From Photobacterium sp. SKA34 (GTDB lineage: Bacteria; Pseudomonadota; Gammaproteobacteria; Enterobacterales; Vibrionaceae): a stretch of 64,000 bases of DNA. The position numbers and the translations under genes were made by a program. Under the pieces are notes generated by a model. It worked only from the letters and a program-made list of their open reading frames with translations. It had not been told where the DNA came from and did not search any database. Location: the NCBI RefSeq assembly GCF_000153325.1, contig NZ_CH724144.1, positions 1-64,000 on the forward strand, read 5' to 3'. This document shows, piece after piece, positions 20,401-28,812 of the stretch. Position 1 is the first letter of the stretch. Every line of letters begins with the position of its first letter.

Positions 20401-21318
20401 GTGTCAGTACCGAATTTAAACTTACTTAGAACATTGCATGTCTTACTGGATGAGTGTCATGTAACACGTACGGCAGAGCGTTTGCACATTACGCAGTCTG
20501 CAGTAAGTCGGCAACTGACACAGTTGCGTGAAATTTTTTCTGATCCTCTGTTTGTGCGTGAGGGAAACCGCTTATTACCGACCCCTCGTGCGCTATCATT
20601 ACAAAATAAAATTACGTTACTGCTTACCGATTGCGATTTGGTGTTTGAACCAGAACAATTCTCGCCGCATAACTGGCGCGGAAAAATAGTCTTGTCATCT
20701 TCTGATTATGTCGCTCAATATATCTTTCCTGACATCGTTGAGTTATTAACATTACACGCACCTTTGCTTGATGTGAGCTATCAATTGTGGTCACCAAGTT
20801 ACACCGACCAATTAGCCGATCTTGATATTCAATTAGTATCGACTATGGTTCCAAATATACCTGCCGGATTATCAGGAATACAGATTGGCTCTGATCGTGC
20901 GGTATGTGTTATGAGTGCGACTCATCCATTAGCAAATACAAAGCTAGATTTAACGGTAAAAGACTTTATTGCCTACAATCATATTTCTGTTAGCGGTGGC
21001 GGAGATAAAGACAGTTTCGTTGATGTGGAATTACGTACTTTAGGTTGTCGGCGACATATTCAAACAACAGTGCCATTTTTCGGATCTGCTTTAAGTATTG
21101 TATCTCGTACAGAGATGTTTCTTGTTATTCCAGAACATATAGCTGTTACGATGCAAGATTTCTATAATATTGTTTATAAGCCATTACCATTTCCAAGTGT
21201 GCTGAATCAGTATTGGTTGCTATGGCATCCTAAATATAACAACGAATTATCCCACCAATGGTTACGAGAGCATGTACTAACGTTAATGAAGAACTCTTTG
21301 TATTCAATGGGGCAATAG
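20401..21318 (+). CDS. LysR-family transcriptional regulator
   Basis: 305 residues, GTG start with AGAGAG 6 bases upstream. N-terminal winged helix (LNLLRTLHVLLDECHVTRTAERLHITQ, positions about 5-31, split by the helix-turn-helix QSAVSRQLTQLRE) and a periplasmic-binding-protein-like effector domain. It looks more like the LeuO/NodD-type branch than the small CrgA branch. Just 23 bp after ybaK, so perhaps co-transcribed; the neighbouring LysE exporter at 21451 could be a target. Effector unknown. Confidence 0.88.
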   Translation: MSVPNLNLLRTLHVLLDECHVTRTAERLHITQSAVSRQLTQLREIFSDPLFVREGNRLLPTPRALSLQNKITLLLTDCDLVFEPEQFSPHNWRGKIVLSSSDYVAQYIFPDIVELLTLHAPLLDVSYQLWSPSYTDQLADLDIQLVSTMVPNIPAGLSGIQIGSDRAVCVMSATHPLANTKLDLTVKDFIAYNHISVSGGGDKDSFVDVELRTLGCRRHIQTTVPFFGSALSIVSRTEMFLVIPEHIAVTMQDFYNIVYKPLPFPSVLNQYWLLWHPKYNNELSHQWLREHVLTLMKNSLYSMGQ

Positions 21319-21450
21319 AATCAGCATGAACAGTAATATGTTTTTACGACACAGAAAGTAATGATTTTTTATCATGACTGTAATGATTTCTTTTGATTTC
21401 TTCTTATAACGCTTACTTGGTATTTTTTCTACCAATGTAAGGAGAACATC

Positions 21451-22065
21451 ATGACCATCAGCATTTGGCTATCATTATTATTAATTTGTATTTTAGGAGC
21501 GATGTCACCAGGGCCTAGCCTTGCTGTTGTTGCTAAACATAGCTTAACAGGTGGGCGTAAACATGGCTTAGTAACGGCTTGGTCTCATGCTTGTGGGGTA
21601 GGTTTATACGCATTATTAACATTATTAGGGCTTGCGGTTGTTTTAAAGCAATCACCAACAGTCTTTAACATGATTAGTTATGCTGGAGCTGGCTACTTAG
21701 CCTACCTTGGCGTAAATGCGTTGCGATCTAAAGGCGGAGTTGCAGAAAAACTCGCAGCAGGAAAGCCTTCTTCCCTTCTTCATGCGGCAAGAGATGGTTT
21801 AATGATCTCATTATTAAACCCTAAGTTAGCGTTATATTTTTTGGCTCTATTTAGTCAATTCGTTGCGTTGGGAACAGAAACCGGAAGTAAAATTGTTATT
21901 GTGGCGACACCACTATTAGTCGATGGCTTATGGTACACCTTAGTTGCTTGTGTCTTGTCATACCCTCGAGTATTACAAACGTTAAGATCCCGCGCTGTAT
22001 TGATTGATCGTCTATCTGGTGTTGTGCTTATTGGGCTTGCTTGTCGTGTACTTTGGCTTGTGTGA
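21451..22065 (+). CDS. LysE/RhtB-family amino-acid exporter
   Basis: 204 residues, six hydrophobic segments. The family signature GAMSPGPSLAVVAKHSLTGG is at about residues 16-35, and SLLNPKLALYFLALFSQFV marks the central conserved helix. Members export amino acids or homoserine lactones; substrate not predictable here. AAGGAG lies 7 bases before the ATG. Ends at a bidirectional terminator. Confidence 0.9.
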   Translation: MTISIWLSLLLICILGAMSPGPSLAVVAKHSLTGGRKHGLVTAWSHACGVGLYALLTLLGLAVVLKQSPTVFNMISYAGAGYLAYLGVNALRSKGGVAEKLAAGKPSSLLHAARDGLMISLLNPKLALYFLALFSQFVALGTETGSKIVIVATPLLVDGLWYTLVACVLSYPRVLQTLRSRAVLIDRLSGVVLIGLACRVLWLV

Positions 22066-22082
22066 TTTTAAAGCCTAAAAGA

Positions 22083-22105
22083 AAAGAGCGGCAAAACCGC
22101 TCTTT
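22083..22105. terminator. Bidirectional terminator between lysE-like gene and smrA
   Basis: 9-bp stem AAAGAGCGG / CCGCTCTTT, loop CAAAA, between converging genes. Confidence 0.82.
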
Positions 22106-22117
22106 ATTGTCTTTAAA

Positions 22118-22702
22118 TTATTCACTGCGACGATTTAGATGGCGCTCACGTGTTTCAGCTTTTTTCTCAGGACTTTTCTTTAGCATGACATATAGCGCAC
22201 CAGTGCCACCATGTTGTCGTTGCGCTGAGTGAAAGCAAAGCACATCAGATATTTGTTCTAACCATGTTGTGACATAGCTTTTCATTAATGCAGGTGGATT
22301 AGCACGCTCACCTTTACCATGAACTATCATAACGGTGCGAATATCTAAACGTTGTGATTGCTTTAGAAATGCTAATATTTCATCACGCGCTTGTTGTAAT
22401 GACTTTTTATGAAGATCTAAACGACCGTGAATATCGTACTTACCTTGGCGCATTTTTCTAAAGACAGCTTCTTGTACACCATCTCGTTTAAATTCAATCA
22501 TATCATCAGGTTTTACCATTTTGGCATTATCTAATGATAAGTATTCAGAATCACTTTCAGCGAGGCTTTGAGCTGCAATTCGACGAGCTAGTTGAGACTC
22601 TGATACCTGATGTTTTTGTGAAATGGTCACAGTATCTTGTTTGATTGGCGCAACATCGGCCATCATTTCTTTAAAAAGGTCTAATTCATTATTATCTGGC
22701 AT
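22118..22702 (-). CDS. smrA: Smr-domain protein SmrA (YdaL)
   Basis: 194 residues. A charged N-terminal half is followed by a C-terminal Smr domain with all three motifs: GRLDLHKKSL (LDxH), VHGKGERA (HGxG) and GGTGALYVML. Smr domains are nucleases or RNA-cleaving modules; for SmrA a nicking endonuclease activity is reported in E. coli. The GGTGAL motif and length favour SmrA over SmrB. Confidence 0.88.
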   Translation of the reverse strand: MPDNNELDLFKEMMADVAPIKQDTVTISQKHQVSESQLARRIAAQSLAESDSEYLSLDNAKMVKPDDMIEFKRDGVQEAVFRKMRQGKYDIHGRLDLHKKSLQQARDEILAFLKQSQRLDIRTVMIVHGKGERANPPALMKSYVTTWLEQISDVLCFHSAQRQHGGTGALYVMLKKSPEKKAETRERHLNRRSE

Positions 22703-23187
22703 AGGACTTTCACTTTAAGTAACCGATGCTATTGATTATACAAGTGTAATAAAATCTTGCCTAGTTGATGATGAAAGGTAAGAAGATGAAAAAGAGAGCT
22801 TAGTAGGTATAAAGCCCCATGTAATATATAAATTGCGAAACGTTACTAGCTAGGGGAAGTTGCTGTGACTGTTTTATAGATGAAGTAACTAAAAAAATAG
22901 CATTAAGCTAAACGATGAAAAATAGCGGGCATAGAAGCAAATCCTATACTATTTCCAAATAAAAGCTCTAACCAAAAGTCCTTATAGATCCCTAGCGTTT
23001 AGATATGATGTTGGTTTATATAAGCAGTGTGTATTGTCTGTTGTTATGATCTAGAACAGGAGTAAAAAAGCTGTTTCATTGTTGTGGTTATTTGTGCGTT
23101 TGAGAGCACTTAAGTTACCGAGAATGCACAAATTTGGTTGCTTGATGAGCAAAAAAATTCGTTACAAAAAAAAATACCGTATAGGGG
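22703..23187. other. Gene-free stretch upstream of the tRNA-Pro array
   Basis: AT-rich sequence of about 485 bp with no open frame that has a ribosome site and codon bias. It must contain the smrA promoter at its left end. I see no repeat, strong hairpin or RNA gene before the tRNA-Pro promoter. Confidence 0.6.
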
Positions 23188-23215
23188 TTGCTAAAATCAA
23201 TTTGGCGAGTATTAT
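23188..23215 (+). promoter_or_regulatory. Promoter of the tRNA-Pro array
   Basis: TTGCTA (23188-23193), 16-bp spacer, TATTAT (23210-23215), then AAGCGACC, a mildly GC-rich start region. An alternative -10 TTATAA is shifted by two bases. The first tRNA begins about 30 bp after the expected start point. Confidence 0.55.
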
Positions 23216-23252
23216 AAGCGACCTCGACGACGCAGAGCGTTGTTGAATTTGT

Positions 23253-23329
<77 letters not shown>

Positions 23330-23370
23330 CTATTAAAAAGTAGTGGTTTGATAAAACCATTATTTACAGT

Positions 23371-23447
<77 letters not shown>

Positions 23448-23488
23448 CTATTAAAAAATAGTGGTTTAATAAAGCCATTATTTACAGT

Positions 23489-23587
23489 CGGTGAATGACG
23501 TAGCTTGGTAAGCATCCTATTTTTGGAAATAGCGGACCAGAAGGTCGGAGATTCCTTCTCTATATAGACTCAGCTCTTCACCGATCA
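23489..23587 (+). pseudogene. Remodelled tRNA-Pro-like element (99 nt)
   Basis: It sits in the array at the usual 118-bp step and keeps the 7-bp acceptor stem CGGTGAA/TTCACCG, but ends in ATCA, not ACCA. Inside, the arms differ from the parent yet form hairpins: GCTT-GGT-AAGC (23503-23513), CTATTT-TTGG-AAATAG (23517-23532, keeping TGG), GACC-AGAA-GGTC (23535-23546), GAGA-TTCCT-TCTC (23548-23560), then about 16 extra bases before the acceptor. It cannot be charged as it stands without CCA repair. It may be a decayed gene or a tRNA-like RNA with another role. Confidence 0.75.
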
Positions 23588-23627
23588 CAATTAAAAGTAG
23601 TGGTTTGATAAAACCATTATTTGCAGT

Positions 23628-23704
<77 letters not shown>

Positions 23705-23709
23705 CTGAT

Positions 23710-23740
23710 AAAAAGCCTCGTTGAAAAACGGGGCTTTTTT
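23710..23740 (+). terminator. Terminator of the tRNA-Pro array
   Basis: Stem AAAAGCCTCGTT / AACGGGGCTTTT with a GAAA-type loop and T run, 6 bp after the last tRNA. Confidence 0.9.
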
Positions 23741-23824
23741 ACATCTGATGTTTATAAACCATGCAGGTTAAATAATGCTAATTAGTCTATATTAAAGTGC
23801 TGTTCCAAAGTCATGTGTTGGTAT

Positions 23825-24712
23825 TTATGACGTTAGCTTTTCCCATTCATCACACTGTGCTGTAACGCCTTTAGTGATCCTTTCTACAGTAAATCCTTCT
23901 TTCTCCATCAAAGCAGGAAGCCCTTGCTCTCCGATTAAATGAAACGCGCCGACAACAACCATAAACCGTCCTGATTGATAATCTTTTGATTCACTGAGTA
24001 TTTTTGTCCATTGACGATTCCGAGAAAAAATTAAGGCATCGTTGGTTTCTGGATCAAATTGGGTATCGTTGAATAATTCGGTAAATTTTTTGCTATCGCC
24101 TTGTTTCCATACATTAACTAAACATTTCAGTGCTTGCTCTGTTTGCTGCCAATTGTTGATGGTTTCTAACAACATGTTAGTGCCATTTTCAGGTAAGTTT
24201 TGAAGTAGGTTTAATTGATGCTCAACCGTTTCAAATGCCTTAATTGGTAGATTTTGCTGTTGCGCTCTTTTTAATAAAACATAATCGATACCTTGATCGG
24301 TTGATAGATTTTGTTGCTTAGCGAGTGCAAGTTGGAGATAAGTTGCTGTTAACCACGGTGGCTGAGTAATAAGGTGCTCATAAGGAAGCTGTAGCGATGT
24401 TGTGATAGTTTGAAGTGTTTTGAGTTGTTTGGAATTGAGTTTTTCTTGGGTTAATGGTGGCTGGTATTGTTCTACTGCCGATGTTGATTGAGTGAGTATA
24501 TTGGCTTCAACAATTAATGCATCAGCATCTTTCCATTGCGTTAAAAAAGCCTTTGGTAATGGAAACATGTCTTTTTCACCCGCATGTATCGAACCTAATA
24601 CATAGAATTGGCGCTGCGTGTCATAAATTTTCCAAACAATGGGTTCTGCGAATGCATGATGAGAAATAAATGGTAGCAGTACGAGCATTTTGGAAAGTAA
24701 GGATTTAAACAT
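23825..24712 (-). CDS. TraB/GumN-family exported protein
   Basis: 295 residues with a signal peptide (cleavage probably after HHAFA, about residue 22). The TraB/GumN family marks are VLGSIHAGEKDMFPLP near the N-terminus and VVGAFHLIGEQGLPALMEKEGF near the C-terminus (GxH pairs). The family resembles TIKI-type metalloproteases and includes E. coli YbaP; the enzymatic role in bacteria is not settled. Single gene. Confidence 0.88.
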   Translation of the reverse strand: MFKSLLSKMLVLLPFISHHAFAEPIVWKIYDTQRQFYVLGSIHAGEKDMFPLPKAFLTQWKDADALIVEANILTQSTSAVEQYQPPLTQEKLNSKQLKTLQTITTSLQLPYEHLITQPPWLTATYLQLALAKQQNLSTDQGIDYVLLKRAQQQNLPIKAFETVEHQLNLLQNLPENGTNMLLETINNWQQTEQALKCLVNVWKQGDSKKFTELFNDTQFDPETNDALIFSRNRQWTKILSESKDYQSGRFMVVVGAFHLIGEQGLPALMEKEGFTVERITKGVTAQCDEWEKLTS

Positions 24713-24773
24713 TCATCGCCTTGAAATAAGAAATTATACGTTTTCTTAGTTATAACAAAATATTCCTAATTAG

Positions 24774-24802
24774 TAATAAAAAAGGCTACCGAAGTAGCCT
24801 TT
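24774..24802 (-). terminator. Terminator of the copA transcript
   Basis: Stem AAAGGCTAC / GTAGCCTTT, loop TTCG on the minus strand, then a T tract. It follows the small ORF at 24816-24890, so that ORF is inside the copA transcript. Confidence 0.88.
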
Positions 24803-24815
24803 GATGTTAGTTTGG

Positions 24816-24890
24816 TTAGCGAAGACTAGGATGAAGCCAGAACCACCAGATAATTAATGCAATAGCAGCAATGCCTAATAACAAGCACAT
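24816..24890 (-). CDS. 24-residue hydrophobic small protein after copA
   Basis: Reading frame of 24 codons plus TAA that starts one base after the copA stop. AGGAG (inside the last copA codons) lies 7 bases before its ATG, an ideal ribosome site, and the terminator follows 14 bp after its stop. The product is one membrane span: MCLLLGIAAIALIIWW, then FWLHPSLR, with a basic end. I do not recognise it. A role as a small partner of CopA (as KdpF or CydX are for their complexes) is inferred from coupling only. It could be a chance frame, but the ribosome site and the hydrophobic profile argue against that. Confidence 0.62.
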   Translation of the reverse strand: MCLLLGIAAIALIIWWFWLHPSLR

Positions 24891-24891
24891 A

Positions 24892-27822
24892 TTAGTTCTC
24901 CTGTGCTGATTTAGCTTGGTAGCTAGGTTTAAATAAGCGAAGGCGATTGGCATTGGTAACGACCGTTATGGATGATAACGCCATGGCAGCCCCTGCAATG
25001 ACTGGGCTGAGTAATGCACCAGTGAGTGGGTACAATACACCGGCTGCAATTGGAATGCCTAAGCTATTGTAAATAAATGCACGAAATAGGTTTTCTTTCA
25101 TATTTCGCAAGGTTGCTTTAGATAACTCTAAGGCATCAACCACTCCATGAAGAGAGTGACGCATTAATGTAAACTGCGCACTTTCTATTGCAACATCAGT
25201 ACCACTTCCCATTGCAATACCGACTTCTGCCAATGCAAGAGCGGGAGCATCGTTGATACCATCACCGACCATCGCTACTCGATTACCTTGTTGTTGAAGT
25301 TGTTTTATTTGTGCCGCTTTGCCATCGGGCAGCACATCAGCAACTACATCCGTAATGCCTAATTTACTCGCAATCACTTGTGCTGTTTTATAACTGTCAC
25401 CCGTTAGCATCACAACGGTCAGTCCCATTTTTTGCATTCGTTTAACTGCACTTAATGAGTCACTGCGTAGAGGATCGCTAATACCAATAATTCCGATAAG
25501 TTGGTTATTTTTCGCTAAGTAAACAGGGGTTGCACCTTGAGAGGCGATATTATCAAAGTCAGTTTGGGCTTGATTGATATCAACGTTATATTGGGTCATT
25601 AATTTTTTATTTCCCAGCATCACGCTGTTTGTATCAATAGTGCCTGCCACACCCATACCCGCAATGGCTTTAAATTCTGTTACTCGACTGAGAGTCAGAT
25701 TTTTTTGCTTCGCTGATTCAATAATAGCGTTCGCTAAAGGATGCTCCGAACCTTGTTCTAAACTTGCGGTTAATTGTAGTAGTTGCTCTTCAGTAAGAAC
25801 GGTATAGCTCTGAATACTTACCACTTGTGGCTTTCCTTCAGTGAGCGTACCTGTTTTATCTAACACAACAGTATTGATGTTAGCTGCTTGCTGCATAGCG
25901 TCAGCATCACGAATTAAAATCCCTAGCTCTGCTGCGCGTCCAACTCCTACAGTCACTGACATTGGTGTAGCGAGACCTAAGGCACAAGGACAAGCAATGA
26001 TAAGTACGGTCGTTGCAGCGACTAACATATAAACCGATGACGGTGCTGGACCGAAGTAGTACCACACCATCGCAGTAATAATAGCGATAATCATGACGCT
26101 TGGCACAAAGATACTTGAAATAGTATCAGCTAAGCGTGCAAGTGCGGGTTTGCTGCTTTGAGCTTGACGAACGAGTTGGATAATTCGAGCTAGCATTGTA
26201 TCGCTACCAATATGCTCAGCTTTAAAGAGTAATGCTCCTTGTTGGTTGATAGTCCCTGCTCTTACTTTGTCACCATTCTGTTTGTGAACAGCAAGAGGCT
26301 CACCCGTTAGCATCGATTCATCTATATAGGTATTACCCTCAATGACGACACCATCAACAGCTACTTTTGTACCAGGGCGAAGACGTAACGTCATCCCACT
26401 TTCTATCTCATTAAGTGGACGCTCACTTTCTATACCATTTTCAACCACGATAGCAGTTTGCGGCTGTAGATCGATTAAACGCTCTAATGCTTTCGATGTT
26501 TGACTACGCGCTCGAGCTTCAAGGGCATGGCCTAATGTAATCAAACCTATAATCATGGCTGTTGCTTCAAAGTAAACATGTCGAGCAGACGCTGGGAACA
26601 TATCTGGTTTTAGCACTACAAGCATTGAAAATAGCCAAGCAGCACCTGTCCCCAGCGCGACTAACGTATCCATAGTGGCGCGATGATGTTTAAATGCTTT
26701 CCAACTATTGATATAGAAATCTTTACCAACTGTGACGAGCAATAATAGGGTGATTAAGCCAACAAATCCCCATGCTAATTGGCTGGTGGTTGAGTCGATC
26801 ATCATACTACCGCCAAAGACCCCCCAAGCCATCATAGGAACCCCTAAGCCAAGTGCAATAAATGCATTTCTTAAGTGTGTTTTGAATGTTTGGGTATTTT
26901 GTTGTTGTTGACGATGTCGTCGAGTTTGTTCATCTTCACTGATTTCCGCACCATAACCCGCTTCAGTAATAGCGGCAATAACGGCTTTTATATCAGGGGT
27001 GCCTGAGATAAGTGCTGTTCGCTCTGCAAGGTTTACACTGACAGTATCAACACCTGTGACTTGCCTAATCGCTTTTTCAACAGAGGCCACACAACAGGCA
27101 CATGTCATACCTGATAATAGTAACTGTTGAACCTGAGAACTTTCAGATGAGGGAAGAGTATGTAGTGCTTTACCATCATCGCTCTTTTGTTCATTGATAA
27201 TTGCTGGTTTAGCTGATTTTTCATCTAAAACTGCTTGCGTTGCTTGGTAGCCAGCCTCTGTAATAATGGAAATAACATCTTCTGCAGTAAGCATTGTTCT
27301 AACTTCTGCATGTGTTTTATCTAAATCAAGGATTTGAATCTGATCATTTGCTTTTAGTTTCTCTGTCAATTTGGCAACGCACTTTCCACATGAAAGTCCA
27401 GAGAGAGTAAATATTAGCGTGTTTTCTTCTAATTCTGGTGCAGCCGGTATTACTTGATAACCCAGTGACGTAATAATATCGGTAAGTGTTTGTTTACTTA
27501 GAGAGCCCGTTATATCAGCTGTTTCTTTCGTTATATTAGAGCTGAAAATATCATTACGGTTTGCTAGTGCGGCTTCAACTTTAGCGACGCATCGACCACA
27601 TGATAAACCAGATAATGCAAGTTGATAGTGGAAACCGACTTGATAGCCTAATGCATTGATCTTTTCAGACAATATTTTTAGTGGGCTTTCACTATTTACA
27701 GTAAGTTGCTTTGTATCTATATCGATAATTTGGCAGTTGGGCAATGTTGCTAAAGCTAAACGTATTTTATTTACGCAGCTCATGCAATGGACGTTAGTGA
27801 GTGGGAGAGTAATAGCATTCAT
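24892..27822 (-). CDS. copA: Cu(I)-exporting P1B-type ATPase CopA
   Basis: 976 residues, longer than E. coli CopA (834), because it has four N-terminal heavy-metal domains with CxxC pairs (CMSC at 13-16, CGRC at 75-78, CGKC near 147, CACC near 240); the usual number is two. Then come membrane helices with the Cu-site CPC in IACPCALGLATP, the phosphorylation loop DKTGT, the SEHPLANAI His-Pro motif and the hinge GDGINDAPAL. The last heavy-metal domain matches the most conserved MTCACCVASVEKA type. Divergent from cueR and driven by the CueR-type promoter at 27863-27893. Confidence 0.97.
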   Translation of the reverse strand: MNAITLPLTNVHCMSCVNKIRLALATLPNCQIIDIDTKQLTVNSESPLKILSEKINALGYQVGFHYQLALSGLSCGRCVAKVEAALANRNDIFSSNITKETADITGSLSKQTLTDIITSLGYQVIPAAPELEENTLIFTLSGLSCGKCVAKLTEKLKANDQIQILDLDKTHAEVRTMLTAEDVISIITEAGYQATQAVLDEKSAKPAIINEQKSDDGKALHTLPSSESSQVQQLLLSGMTCACCVASVEKAIRQVTGVDTVSVNLAERTALISGTPDIKAVIAAITEAGYGAEISEDEQTRRHRQQQQNTQTFKTHLRNAFIALGLGVPMMAWGVFGGSMMIDSTTSQLAWGFVGLITLLLLVTVGKDFYINSWKAFKHHRATMDTLVALGTGAAWLFSMLVVLKPDMFPASARHVYFEATAMIIGLITLGHALEARARSQTSKALERLIDLQPQTAIVVENGIESERPLNEIESGMTLRLRPGTKVAVDGVVIEGNTYIDESMLTGEPLAVHKQNGDKVRAGTINQQGALLFKAEHIGSDTMLARIIQLVRQAQSSKPALARLADTISSIFVPSVMIIAIITAMVWYYFGPAPSSVYMLVAATTVLIIACPCALGLATPMSVTVGVGRAAELGILIRDADAMQQAANINTVVLDKTGTLTEGKPQVVSIQSYTVLTEEQLLQLTASLEQGSEHPLANAIIESAKQKNLTLSRVTEFKAIAGMGVAGTIDTNSVMLGNKKLMTQYNVDINQAQTDFDNIASQGATPVYLAKNNQLIGIIGISDPLRSDSLSAVKRMQKMGLTVVMLTGDSYKTAQVIASKLGITDVVADVLPDGKAAQIKQLQQQGNRVAMVGDGINDAPALALAEVGIAMGSGTDVAIESAQFTLMRHSLHGVVDALELSKATLRNMKENLFRAFIYNSLGIPIAAGVLYPLTGALLSPVIAGAAMALSSITVVTNANRLRLFKPSYQAKSAQEN

Positions 27823-27862
27823 TTTGAGCCCTTACGCCTTACTATATTTAAAGAATGAAGCA

Positions 27863-27893
27863 AGAATAAACCTTCTAGTTACTGTAAGGTCAA
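27863..27893 (-). promoter_or_regulatory. CueR-type copA promoter with 19-bp spacer
   Basis: On the minus strand -35 TTGACC (27888-27893), spacer of exactly 19 bp, -10 TATTCT (27863-27868). The spacer holds the inverted repeat ACCTT...AAGGT (27870-27890). An over-long spacer with a central palindrome is the hallmark of MerR-family activation, and the sequence resembles the remembered E. coli copA promoter. Confidence 0.9.
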
Positions 27894-27942
27894 GGTATGT
27901 TTAGTGTATTTTAAAGAATAGATAAAAAGTGAAAGGATAAAG

Positions 27943-28338
27943 ATGATTAATATAAGTGAAGTCGCTGAAAAAACAGGGCTAACAGCAAAAACTATTCGGT
28001 TTTATGAAGCGAAAGGTGTGATAAGCCCCGCTCCTAGAGGTGCTAATTGCTATCGTTATTATAATCAAAACCATATTTCAGAGTTACTGTTGATCAAACG
28101 TTCTCGAATGATAGGATTCTCTCTTGATGAATGCCGTGATTTACTGACGTTATCAATGGACTCAAGTCGTCAGAGCCGTGATGTAAAAGAAAAGGCGGAA
28201 GAAAAGTTAAAAGATATAGATATTAAGATCAATGAATTACTACAGATGAGGAAAACACTTGAAGCATTAACGAAGCAATGTCCTGGAGATAAAAATTCAA
28301 CCTGTCCGATATTGGAAGGTTTAGTACAACAAGAATAA
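27943..28338 (+). CDS. cueR: Copper-responsive MerR-family regulator CueR
   Basis: 131 residues. MerR helix-turn-helix ISEVAEKTGLTAKTIRFYE, a dimerisation coiled coil, and the metal loop CPGDKNSTC with Cys113 and Cys121 in the CueR spacing for linear Cu(I) binding. It activates copA from the promoter between the two genes. AAAGGA precedes the ATG. Converges with the regulator pair on the other strand. Confidence 0.95.
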   Translation: MINISEVAEKTGLTAKTIRFYEAKGVISPAPRGANCYRYYNQNHISELLLIKRSRMIGFSLDECRDLLTLSMDSSRQSRDVKEKAEEKLKDIDIKINELLQMRKTLEALTKQCPGDKNSTCPILEGLVQQE

Positions 28339-28374
28339 ACAGGCGCTAAAAATTAACCCCTGTTATTAATTCTA

Positions 28375-28812
28375 TTATGAATTGCTGTCAGTCATTGCAA
28401 GTGTGCCATCGTAAGGGATCACTTGTAGCTTTGGTTTTGGATGCTTTGTGAAAATCACAAATTCATCTTTATTCAGTCTTTGTATCGAAAGCTGGTACCA
28501 AAAACGTTTATTCGCAAAGTTTAAGCTTTCTATCGCAGCATCAGTAATTTTCTTTGTGTGATCTTCATTACTGGTGACTAATACTGCCGCATTGCCAAAA
28601 GCGTAAAAATACAGTCCTTTTAATACGGTATAGCCATTATCTTGCTTAGGGTTGGGATAGTCTATTAAGGTGTATTGACCAAATTTACAACTACCGAACT
28701 GTTCATGGCCTGGAGTGGCTAATTTATAGTTAAAGTCACAACCCATACCGTTAATAATTGGAAATAACACCAAGGCAACTAATGCCATGATGATGTATTT
28801 AATTTTTTTCAT
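28375..28812 (-). CDS. Small membrane-anchored partner of the ToxR-like regulator
   Basis: 145 residues: one N-terminal hydrophobic helix (about 5-22), then a periplasmic domain with two cysteines (about 25 and 43). I find no clear similarity to ToxS in memory. Size, topology and the 14-bp overlap with the upstream regulator gene resemble the TcpP/TcpH and ToxR/ToxS arrangement, where the small protein protects or assists the regulator. Function is inferred from that context only. Confidence 0.7.
   Translation of the reverse strand: MKKIKYIIMALVALVLFPIINGMGCDFNYKLATPGHEQFGSCKFGQYTLIDYPNPKQDNGYTVLKGLYFYAFGNAAVLVTSNEDHTKKITDAAIESLNFANKRFWYQLSIQRLNKDEFVIFTKHPKPKLQVIPYDGTLAMTDSNS

Noticed and set aside
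28339..28374. Terminator between cueR and the regulator partner gene
   Set aside because: Only a weak AACAGG/CCTGTT pairing with a long loop and no T run on either strand.
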